This document shows positions 40,112 through 46,721 of a stretch of 64,000 nucleotides of DNA, piece by piece. The position numbers and the translations under genes are program-made. How positions within the stretch are numbered: the stretch's first letter is position 1; every line of letters starts with the position of its first letter. This stretch comes from Thermoleophilia bacterium (GTDB taxonomy: Bacteria; Actinomycetota; Thermoleophilia; Miltoncostaeales; Miltoncostaeaceae), in NCBI GenBank assembly GCA_009694365.1, contig SHVE01000003.1, positions 85,882 to 149,881 of the forward strand. The letters run 5' to 3'. The notes under the pieces were generated by a model. The model worked only from the letters and a program-made list of their open reading frames with translations, searched no databases and was not told the DNA's origin.

Positions 40112-40986
40112 CCGTCCTCGCGCTACTGCCCGCCCTTCTGGTGGGTGCGTCGGTGGTGGCGTGCATCGCCGGGGCACGGTCGTTTCGTGCCTCCAGCGGC
40201 CCCTCGCGTCCGGCACCGGATGCCATGACCCGCCGCCTGCCGCGAGGGGCGACACTGGCCACGCGCATCGACCGGGCGGGATTGTCCATCGGACCCGACA
40301 TGTTCGTCGCGTGCGCGATCGGCGGCGGGATGGTGGCCGCCGTCGCGCTCGGGATGGTGGTGAGGCGGCCCGAGGTTGTTCTGGTTGCCGTGGTTGCCAC
40401 CGTGGCGGCATCCCGGATGGTGCTGGCGGCCGCCGATCGGCGCCACCTGCGCCGAGTGGGCGATGCCATGCCGGGCGTGGCCCAGATGCTGGGCGGTGCG
40501 GTGGCAGCGGGTCTCTCGCTGCGCCAGGCGATCGTGCGCGCGGCGCGCGACACCCCGGACCCCCTCGGTGCTGATCTCCGGCGCGCCGCGGGTGAGATGG
40601 AACTCGGCGCGCGTGTGGACGACACACTCGCGGCCTTGGCTGCTCGCGTGCCGGATCCCGACTTGGGCCTGCTCGTGACCATGATCATGGTCCAGCGTCG
40701 CACCGGTGGCGATCTTGCCCGGGCGCTTCGGGAGATGGCCGTACGTATCGAGGAACGCGGGCGCCTCGCCCGGGAGATCCGGGGGGCCACCGCACAGGCC
40801 CGCGCCACCGCGTGGATGGTGGCCGCGCTGCCGATCCTCGGAGCGGTGCTTGCCGAAGCGGCATCCCCCGGCCTCTTGGCCCGTACTGCCGCCCATCCGG
40901 GGGGACTCACCGTGCTCGTGGTGGCGGTGCTCCTTCAGGTGGCGGGCATCGTGATGATCCGGCACATCGCCGCCGTGCGGAGCTGA
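40108..40986 (+). CDS. tadB: Tad pilus assembly membrane protein TadB
   Basis: A 292-residue inner-membrane platform protein with a GspF/T2SSF domain. Helices lie at about residues 3-22, 68-105 (paired), 225-250 and 260-285. The cytoplasmic T2SSF segment reads AMPGVAQMLGGAVAAGLSLRQ ... LLVTMIMVQRRTGGDLARAL with the conserved RERGRLAREI-like helix. Partner of TadC and the ATPase. It is GTGA-coupled to cpaF and its stop overlaps the tadC ATG by one base. Confidence 0.9.
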   Translation: MTVLALLPALLVGASVVACIAGARSFRASSGPSRPAPDAMTRRLPRGATLATRIDRAGLSIGPDMFVACAIGGGMVAAVALGMVVRRPEVVLVAVVATVAASRMVLAAADRRHLRRVGDAMPGVAQMLGGAVAAGLSLRQAIVRAARDTPDPLGADLRRAAGEMELGARVDDTLAALAARVPDPDLGLLVTMIMVQRRTGGDLARALREMAVRIEERGRLAREIRGATAQARATAWMVAALPILGAVLAEAASPGLLARTAAHPGGLTVLVVAVLLQVAGIVMIRHIAAVRS

Positions 40987-41858
40987 TGTCTTCGCTAATT
41001 CTTCTGCTCCTCGCCGTTGCGGGTGCTGCACTAGCGGTGGGGGCGCGTGTGTTACGCACGGGCCGTCGGCCACAGAGCGGGAGTGCGCATCACGATGGTG
41101 TCCCCGCGACCATCCGGGCGGCGGCACGGGTTCCGGCGCCGGTCCCGGTGCGCCTGCGTCGCCTGATCGGTGGGGAGGTGCCCGAGCCGGTCATCGTGGC
41201 GGCGGGGCTCGCGCCGGCGATCGTTGGGCCACTCATCGTGCGTGCCCGCACGGGTGGGTTTCTTATCGGCGGCGTGACCGGGCTCGTGCTGGCACTCGTC
41301 GGTCTGCCGTTGCTAATGCTGGTCCCGGTGCTCGCGGTGCTCGGGCGTATCGCCCCTGACCGGTGGGTCGCTCGCCGGGCGCGCCAACGTCGGATGACGG
41401 TGGTGGACGCATTGCCGGACCTTCTCGACCTGATGGTCATCTGCGTGGAGGCGGGGATGGCGCTTGATCCCGCCCTCGGATTGGCTGCAGCAAGGCTCGG
41501 AGGTCCCCTCGGGGACGAGGTGCGGGTGACGCTTGGGGAGCAGTCGCTCGGCACGCCCCGGCGCGACGCCTACCGTGCTCTCGCCGCACGGACCGGGTCG
41601 CCCGATGTGGGTCGTCTTGTCGCGGCTCTCCTCCAGGCGGAGGAGCTCGGGACTCCACTCGCCACGGCGCTCGCCGGGCAGGCCGATGCCCTCCGCGCGG
41701 TGCGCCGCCAGGCGGCCCGCGACCGGGCGGCCCGCGCCGCGCCGCGCATACAACTGGTCGTGGCGCTGGTGATGGTGCCCGGGGCGATGATCCTCGTACT
41801 GGGGATCATGCTCATCGAACTCGCCACCCAGGTGGGCACCGTGGTCGGTGGCCCGTGA
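40986..41858 (+). CDS. tadC: Tad pilus assembly membrane protein TadC
   Basis: A 290-residue inner-membrane T2SSF-domain protein. An N-terminal helix (LILLLLAVAGAALAVGARVL), a paired helix region around residues 75-118, then the cytoplasmic ALPDLLDLMVICVEAGMALD and LVAALLQAEELGTPLATALA segments typical of TadC, and a C-terminal helix (LVVALVMVPGAMILVLGIML). ATG 40986 overlaps the tadB stop. Its own stop overlaps the pilin-like gene GTG. Confidence 0.9.
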   Translation: MSSLILLLLAVAGAALAVGARVLRTGRRPQSGSAHHDGVPATIRAAARVPAPVPVRLRRLIGGEVPEPVIVAAGLAPAIVGPLIVRARTGGFLIGGVTGLVLALVGLPLLMLVPVLAVLGRIAPDRWVARRARQRRMTVVDALPDLLDLMVICVEAGMALDPALGLAAARLGGPLGDEVRVTLGEQSLGTPRRDAYRALAARTGSPDVGRLVAALLQAEELGTPLATALAGQADALRAVRRQAARDRAARAAPRIQLVVALVMVPGAMILVLGIMLIELATQVGTVVGGP

Positions 41859-42139
41859 ACAGCCGGGGCACCACGACGGCGGAGTACGTGGGGATCGTCG
41901 TGGTCGTCGTCGTCATGTTCCTCGGTCTGCTCGCTCTCCGCAGTACCGACCTCGGGAGACGGGCACCGGTGCGTCCCCTGCCCGCAATCCTGAAGTTGAT
42001 CACCCTGCCGGTGAAACCCATCGTCCGAGTACGCCCCTTGCCGCCCGTACGCCCACGGGGTCCCGGGCGAACGAGGTCACCGCGGCTGGGTCCGCCCCCC
42101 GTGCTACTCCCCACGTGGGTCGGAGGCGGTCGTCCGTGA
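41855..42139 (+). CDS. Flp pilin-like protein with proline-rich tail
   Basis: A 94-residue protein whose first 30 residues have the type IVb prepilin layout: a short leader MNSRG, then TTTAEY with Glu at mature position +5 and Tyr at +6, then a hydrophobic helix (VGIVVVVVVMFLGLLAL). Cleavage after Gly5 by a TadV-like peptidase is expected, but that gene is not in the window. The rest is a Pro/Arg-rich tail (VRVRPLPPVRPRGPGRTRSP) unlike normal Flp pilins, which end soon after the helix. It is the last gene of the GTGA-coupled Tad operon and may be a minor pilin or pseudopilin. Confidence 0.72.
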   Translation: MNSRGTTTAEYVGIVVVVVVMFLGLLALRSTDLGRRAPVRPLPAILKLITLPVKPIVRVRPLPPVRPRGPGRTRSPRLGPPPVLLPTWVGGGRP

Positions 42140-42228
42140 GCAGGTGGGCGCTCATGGCCACGGATGACGCGTGCCTCGCTCCCCACCGTGGTTGGGAGCG
42201 GTGGTCCGGGAGCGGTTATGGTGGACGC

Positions 42229-43128
42229 GTGGATGTGGATAACCCCACCTGCCCGCGGTGCGGTGCCCCGTCGCGGATGCTTACCGCCGCGCGCGATCGA
42301 CATGGCCGCGGCACGGTGGACGTGCATGAGTGCGAGTCGGCCGTCTGCGGTGTGGGGTTCACGTGGCCGTCCCCATCGGCGTCGTCCGCCGCGCCCACGT
42401 TGGGGGCATCGGGGGAGGGGGAGGACCGGTTGGTCGAGTGGGTCATCAACACCTCCGTGGCGGCTCTCGCGTCGCGCCTTCGTCCCGGAGCGCTGGTCGT
42501 GGACGTGGGGGCCGGGTCGGGTCTGCGTGCTCGCGCGCTCGCCGGGCGCGGGTTCGAGGTCATCGCCATTGAGCCCGATGTCGTGGAGGTCACGCGTGCC
42601 CGCGCGGTGCTGTCGGGGACCGACGTTCCGGTGGCGGTGGCGCCGGTCGAGGCCATTGGCGATGTGCTGGGGTCCCGTATGGCCGATGCCGTGGTCATGT
42701 GGCACGTCATCGAACATGTGGGGAATCCCGATCTCGCGCTTGACCGTGTCCACGATGCGCTCCGCCCCGGAGGCCTGGTGAGTATCGCGGTCCCCAACCG
42801 GCGGTCGGCCGAGGCAGCGGTGTTCGGGGAGCGGTGGCATGGCTGGGAGCCGTCGCGCCACGTGTGGCATTTTGATGAGCGGTCGCTACGGATCGTTCTG
42901 GGGGCGGCGGGGTTCAGCGTCGCCGAGATCGGCACGAAGGGTGGGTGGGGGTACCCATCCGGGTTGGCCTACTCGCTCGCCCCGGGGCTCGACCCGCAGG
43001 TCACCCCGTCACGGGGGCGGTGGGGACGAGCGCTCACCGCCGCCATGATTCCCGTGGCGCTCGGTGCCCGTGCGGTCGGTCGGGGTTCCCAACTGGTCAC
43101 CATCGGACGACGACCGGGGTCGTCCTAG
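42229..43128 (+). CDS. Class I SAM-dependent methyltransferase with N-terminal zinc ribbon
   Basis: About 299 residues. The N-terminus carries CPRCGAPS and a second CxxxxC (CESAVCGVGF), a zinc ribbon. Residues about 65-200 form a Rossmann methyltransferase: motif I VVDVGAGSGLRARALAGRG, acidic strand EVIAIEPDV, motif IV ADAVVMWHVIEHVGNPD and post-motif LRPGGLVSIAVPNRRS. The HVWHFDERSLRIVLGAAGF segment is typical of the sugar/lipid-modifying Methyltransf_23 group. The substrate is unknown. GTG 42229 is used; GTG 42136 would give a GTGA overlap with the pilin-like gene and 31 extra residues. Confidence 0.8.
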   Translation: MDVDNPTCPRCGAPSRMLTAARDRHGRGTVDVHECESAVCGVGFTWPSPSASSAAPTLGASGEGEDRLVEWVINTSVAALASRLRPGALVVDVGAGSGLRARALAGRGFEVIAIEPDVVEVTRARAVLSGTDVPVAVAPVEAIGDVLGSRMADAVVMWHVIEHVGNPDLALDRVHDALRPGGLVSIAVPNRRSAEAAVFGERWHGWEPSRHVWHFDERSLRIVLGAAGFSVAEIGTKGGWGYPSGLAYSLAPGLDPQVTPSRGRWGRALTAAMIPVALGARAVGRGSQLVTIGRRPGSS

Positions 43129-43812
43129 GCGCGAGTGACCCCGGCGGTGGTGCTTCGCGCGGGGAGGGGAGAGAGGGCTCTCGATCCTCTCGATGGTTGC
43201 GCTGATGTGCCCGTTTCCCTCGGACTGAAGCCACGCCCACGAGGGGCGGTGGTCGTCGAGGCGTCCCTCGCCGACGCTCCCCGCGTTCACCACGAGACGG
43301 TCCCCGATGCGGCGAAGCATCGGGGAGTGGGTGTGTGCCACACACAGCACATCGGCCCGGAGGGCGTCCATTATCGCCACGATGTCGTGGTCGCTGGCAG
43401 CGTCGTCCACCAGTCCCGGCGGAATCGTCTGGTCGCCATGGATGGCCACCACGCGGTACGGGCCCAACGTCGCCTCCACCGACCCCGGGAGGGCGTCGAG
43501 CCATTGAAGCGCGTCGTCGCTGAGGATCGCACGGGTCCACCGACGTGACCCGGGTTTCCGGTCAGCGGAATCGGTCTCGTCCGTGAGGGGTGTGGTCACC
43601 ACGCGGCGGTCGGTGTTGCCACTGATACATGGCCACCCGGTGCTTCGTACGCGGGCCACACACTCCTCGGGCTCGAGTCCGCGCATCACGGTGTCGCCCG
43701 TGATGAGGGCGTCCGTAATTCCTGCTTCGGCGATGGACGCGAGTACGGCGTCGAGGGCGACGATGTTGGCGTGGATGTCGCCGAGGATCGCCAGGCGAAC
43801 GGTGCGGCTCAC
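43009..43812 (-). CDS. Calcineurin-like metallophosphoesterase
   Basis: A 267-residue YfcE/MJ0936-type phosphoesterase. The metal motifs are LAILGDIHANIVALDAVL (D-x-H), ALITGDTVMRG (GD), CISGNTDRRV (GN-D), VVAIHGDQ and CVAHTHSPML (GHTH-like, here AHTH). VNAGSVGEGR near the end is typical. It may act on a cyclic nucleotide, nucleotide or phosphoprotein. After the domain the frame runs on for about 50 Arg/His/Ser-rich residues that overlap the methyltransferase gene by 120 nt. That tail is probably non-functional read-through or reflects a frameshift. GTG 43812 starts it. Confidence 0.83.
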   Translation of the reverse strand: MSRTVRLAILGDIHANIVALDAVLASIAEAGITDALITGDTVMRGLEPEECVARVRSTGWPCISGNTDRRVVTTPLTDETDSADRKPGSRRWTRAILSDDALQWLDALPGSVEATLGPYRVVAIHGDQTIPPGLVDDAASDHDIVAIMDALRADVLCVAHTHSPMLRRIGDRLVVNAGSVGEGRLDDHRPSWAWLQSEGNGHISATIERIESPLSPPRAKHHRRGHSRLGRPRSSSDGDQLGTPTDRTGTERHGNHGGGERSSPPPP

Positions 43813-44218
43813 GCTTGGCACGCTACACCGGTCGCTCGTCACGACGATGCGCGCCCGGAACTCGTGGGGTGGGTACGGCGGTCGTGTCGTCCGCGGAGGT
43901 GGCCGATCCGTCGGGCACGAGCGTGCGTGCGAGCACCCGGTCGTCCCCAGCGGCGCCGTCGCCATGCGTTCCATTGGCGTGGCAGGCGTCATCGGAGTGG
44001 AGTGCCGATTCGTGTTCGGGCCCGCCGCCATCACCGCGGGCGACGACGAGGTGCAGGACGTCTCCGTGGACGGCGACGGGAGAGTGCGACGCCGGATTCA
44101 CAGACGCCCCGGCGGAGAGGACGGCCCTGGAATGGGACCTCGACGCGGACCAGATCGGTGAGGGTTCGGTCGGACGACGTGCCGGGGGGCGGGAGCAGCA
44201 CCCCCCGGTGCGCCGTCC
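43813..44218. other. Region without a supported intact gene; possible broken minus-strand gene
   Basis: The minus strand has GC-ending codons in two successive frames: 44101-43823 (GTG start, reading NPASHSPVAVHGDVLHLVV...) and, upstream of it, a different frame (SDRTLTDLVRVEVPFQG). A single indel near 44100 would join them. This could be a frameshifted or decaying gene lying between the membrane protein at 44219 and the phosphoesterase. I cannot name the product and the signal may be only composition. Confidence 0.25.
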
Positions 44219-44662
44219 CTACGCCGCGCGCCGAAGCGGCAGTGCGACGGACCCGGTGGGGACGATGACCTGCCGAAACTCGTCCCGCGAATTGATGAGG
44301 ATGGATCGGGGTGGGATGGCCCGGGTGCGCGTCTCGCGGCGCCCGGTTCGCAGGATCGCGGCGAGGCGGCGGCGGGCCACCTGGCGGCTGCGGAACGCGG
44401 CCGCGATGGTGAGGCCGGCGGCACCGGCGACGGGCAGGAGCACCATGGTGAGGCTGCCGGGATGCGTGGCCACGGTAGCGAGCGCGCCGGCGGACAGGCC
44501 GAGGGTCAGACCGGCGGACAGTGCCGTGAGGCCTGCGGCGCGGCCACCCGGTGGGCGACCTGATGCTCGGCGATGCGCTCCGTGGGTGGGGGTGGGAGGG
44601 CGTGGTGGTGGTGTACCGCCCTCGGTGGCGGGTACGAGTGACAGATGGGTTCGCGTGTTCAT
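44219..44662 (-). CDS. Small membrane protein under putative LexA control, divergent from mraZ
   Basis: A 147-residue protein that I do not recognise. A proline- and His-rich N-terminal 40 residues precede two hydrophobic helices (about 44-66, LTALSAGLTLGLSAGALATV; about 71-90, TMVLLPVAGAAGLTIAAAF), then a basic cytoplasmic C-terminal region (RRLAAILRTGRRETRTR ... SRDEFRQVIVPTG). Its ATG is followed upstream by two LexA-like boxes within 45 nt. Position beside the division cluster and apparent SOS control recall the small membrane division inhibitors of other Gram-positives, but no LysM or other family domain is seen. Function is inferred from context only. Confidence 0.6.
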   Translation of the reverse strand: MNTRTHLSLVPATEGGTPPPRPPTPTHGAHRRASGRPPGGRAAGLTALSAGLTLGLSAGALATVATHPGSLTMVLLPVAGAAGLTIAAAFRSRQVARRRLAAILRTGRRETRTRAIPPRSILINSRDEFRQVIVPTGSVALPLRRAA

Positions 44663-44663
44663 A

Positions 44664-44677
44664 CGAACAAATGTACG
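44664..44677. promoter_or_regulatory. LexA-like SOS box 1
   Basis: CGAACAAATGTACG matches the Gram-positive consensus CGAAC-RNRY-GTTYG at 13 of 14 positions. It lies 2-15 nt upstream of the ATG of the membrane protein gene (minus strand), where bound repressor would block its expression. Confidence 0.6.
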
Positions 44678-44690
44678 ACCTCGGTCGGAC

Positions 44691-44704
44691 GGAACATGTG
44701 TTCG
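44691..44704. promoter_or_regulatory. LexA-like SOS box 2
   Basis: GGAACATGTGTTCG contains a perfect GAAC-N4-GTTC palindrome and matches CGAAC-RNRY-GTTYG at 13 of 14 positions. It starts 27 nt from box 1. Two boxes at this spacing in an intergenic gap are unlikely by chance. Confidence 0.68.
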
Positions 44705-44797
44705 TAGCGCACGATGTGTTGCGGCGCGGTCGATTCGGACGCACGATGCGTTACGAGTGGTGCTCGGGTGGCGATTTGGAGCTGTTGGGCAAGAGAT

Positions 44798-44833
44798 TGG
44801 GGTAAATGGGTTGTGATGTGGGGAAGAGTGGGG
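44798..44833 (+). promoter_or_regulatory. Putative MraZ-binding TGGG repeats
   Basis: TGGG(G/T) occurs at 44798, 44807, 44819 and 44829, at steps of 9-12 nt on the plus strand, 15-50 nt before the mraZ ATG. MraZ proteins bind direct TGGGN repeats at about 10-nt spacing upstream of their own operon, so this is a likely autoregulatory site. Confidence 0.55.
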
Positions 44834-44848
44834 TACGTTCCCGTACGT

Positions 44849-45316
44849 ATGGCTCTTCGGCTCCTCAGTGGTACTTACGAGTGCCGCCTCGACGACAGGT
44901 CGCGTGTCGCGATCCCGGCGCGCCTACGTGGGCCGTTCCTCGAGGGCACGGTCACGGCGTGGTGGCTCGACGACTGCCTCGTGGTGGTTCCACGATTCGC
45001 TTGGCCCGACTTCATCGAGAGCACGTTCGGACGCATGAGCGTGCTCGACGACGATCAGCGTGAGCTCAGCCGTTTCCTCCTCGCCGGGGCGTTCGAGCAA
45101 GAGGTTCTCGACAAGCAGGGTCGCGTGCTTGTGCCCTCCGAACTGCGGACACACGCCGGCCTCGACGGCAGGTGCAAGGTGGTAGGCGCGGGCACGTACC
45201 TCGAGTTGTGGGATCCCACTCGTCTGGAGGAGCGCTTTGAGCGGTTGCGCGCGGATGGTGTGTCCGTCCGCGCCTCGCGTCTCGCCTCGCGTATCTCCGA
45301 GGGGAGCCGGGGATGA
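44849..45316 (+). CDS. mraZ: Transcriptional regulator MraZ
   Basis: A 155-residue MraZ, a two-repeat AbrB-like DNA-binding protein that in other bacteria autoregulates the division/cell-wall operon. Repeat 1 is SGTYECRLDDRSRVAIPARL and repeat 2 AFEQEVLDKQGRVLVPSELR; both carry the D-R/Q-GR-x-P signature. ATG 44849 is chosen, with candidate binding repeats immediately upstream. Its stop overlaps the rsmH ATG. It heads the cluster that ends with ftsZ. Confidence 0.94.
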   Translation: MALRLLSGTYECRLDDRSRVAIPARLRGPFLEGTVTAWWLDDCLVVVPRFAWPDFIESTFGRMSVLDDDQRELSRFLLAGAFEQEVLDKQGRVLVPSELRTHAGLDGRCKVVGAGTYLELWDPTRLEERFERLRADGVSVRASRLASRISEGSRG

Positions 45317-46296
45317 CCGTGCTGGGAGCACGCACTGCGGCCATCCCGACGGCTGCGGGCGGTGCCCCCCACGTTCCTGTCCTCCTCGACCAGGTCCTGA
45401 CGCTCACCCAGCCGGAACCGGGTGAGGCCGTTATCGATTGCACCTTCGGCGCTGGCGGGCATGCCCTGTCGCTGGCATCGCGCGTCGGGCCCATGGGCGA
45501 CCTTGTCGCCATCGATCGCGACCCCGAGGCCGCGTCGCACTTCCATGCGTTGTCGTCCGCGCTCGTATCGCCATGCCGCCTCCTCCGCACCGACTTCGCC
45601 ACTGCGCTGGAGGATCTGGCCGACGACGGCGCGACGGCCGACATCATCCTCATGGATCTCGGCCTCTCGTCCATGCAGGTGGACACCCCCGAGCGGGGTT
45701 TCTCGTACTCGCGGCCCGCCGCTCTCGACATGCGGATGGACCCCACCCTCGCCACGACGGCCACCGATCTCGTGAATGACGTCCCGGAGGAGCAGCTTGC
45801 CGCGTGGTTCCGCGAGTACGGGGAGGAGCGGTACGCCCGGCAGATCGCGCGCGGGATCGGGCGGCGTCGTTCTCAGGCCCCCATCACCACAACGGGAGAC
45901 CTCGTGGAGGTAATCCGGGATTCCGTTCCCACTCCGGCACTCTTCGCCGGGGGCCACCCCGCCCGCCGGGTGTTCCAGGCGCTCCGCATCGTGGTGAACG
46001 ACGAACTCGGAATCTTGGAGCGCGCGCTGCCGGCCGCGTTTCAGGTGCTCAACCCCGGGGGTCGCCTCGCTGTCATCTCGTTCCAGTCACTCGAGGATCG
46101 CATGGTTAAGCGGTTCATGCGTACCCGCACCGTCGGGTGCATATGCCCGCCAGACCTGCCGGTGTGTGGCTGTGGTCGGGAGCCCGAGGCGGCCATGATT
46201 ACTCCGCGGGCCGTGAAGGCCACCACCGCCGAGGTGGTCATCAACCCGCGTGCCCACTCGGCGCGCCTTCGCGTGCTCGCCAAGGCAGCGGCGTGA
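45313..46296 (+). CDS. rsmH: 16S rRNA (cytosine1402-N4)-methyltransferase RsmH (MraW)
   Basis: A 327-residue RsmH. Motif I is VIDCTFGAGGHALSLASRV, then VAIDRDPEAASHF. LGLSSMQVDTPERGFSYSR and LDMRMDP are family-specific, followed by HPARRVFQALRIVVNDELG and VISFQSLEDRMVKRFM. The Cys-containing C-terminal region (GCICPPDLPVCGCG) is normal for the family. ATG 45313 overlaps the mraZ stop. Confidence 0.95.
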   Translation: MTVLGARTAAIPTAAGGAPHVPVLLDQVLTLTQPEPGEAVIDCTFGAGGHALSLASRVGPMGDLVAIDRDPEAASHFHALSSALVSPCRLLRTDFATALEDLADDGATADIILMDLGLSSMQVDTPERGFSYSRPAALDMRMDPTLATTATDLVNDVPEEQLAAWFREYGEERYARQIARGIGRRRSQAPITTTGDLVEVIRDSVPTPALFAGGHPARRVFQALRIVVNDELGILERALPAAFQVLNPGGRLAVISFQSLEDRMVKRFMRTRTVGCICPPDLPVCGCGREPEAAMITPRAVKATTAEVVINPRAHSARLRVLAKAAA

Positions 46297-46721
46297 GTAC
46301 TCGCGCCACCGCACGCATTGCGCGACCCCAGCCCGCGCCGCAGCCCGCGCCGCTCCACCGTCCCCGCCCGCGGGTCATCACGTCGCCCCGCCCCACGCGC
46401 CTCCAGCGTCTGCAACTGCACGGAATGCGGCTGGCGTGGGTGGTCATCCCCGTGATCGCGCTCTTCCTCGGCGGTGTTGTGTGGGTGAACGTCGCCCGCC
46501 TCGACCTGACCACCCAAACGAGCCGCACCGTGGACATGTACCACCAGACGCAGTCGGACATCCTGCGCCTGCGCGCCACGCTGGCCGAGAAGGATGGTCA
46601 GGTGGTCGATCAGGCCGTGAAGCGGCTTGGGATGGTGCAGGCCCCGGGGAGTGGACTTACCTACGTCACCGTTCCCAAAGCAGCGCGTGTCGCGCCCGGA
46701 CAGACGCCGCGCACGCGCTAG
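46293..46721 (+). CDS. ftsL: Cell division protein FtsL-like
   Basis: A 142-residue bitopic membrane protein in the ftsL position between rsmH and ftsI. A proline- and Arg-rich cytoplasmic tail of about 45 residues (RPQPAPQPAPLHRP) precedes one helix (LAWVVIPVIALFLGGVVWVN) and a short periplasm-facing coiled coil (RTVDMYHQTQSDILRLRATL). FtsL with FtsQ and FtsB-like proteins activates FtsW-FtsI. Sequence conservation in this family is low, so the call rests on topology and place. GTG 46293 overlaps the rsmH stop. Confidence 0.8.
   Translation: MSTRATARIARPQPAPQPAPLHRPRPRVITSPRPTRLQRLQLHGMRLAWVVIPVIALFLGGVVWVNVARLDLTTQTSRTVDMYHQTQSDILRLRATLAEKDGQVVDQAVKRLGMVQAPGSGLTYVTVPKAARVAPGQTPRTR

Noticed and set aside
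44551..44805. 84-codon plus-strand ORF upstream of mraZ
   Set aside because: It crosses the start of the minus-strand membrane gene, both LexA-like boxes and most of the MraZ repeats, and has no ribosome-binding site.
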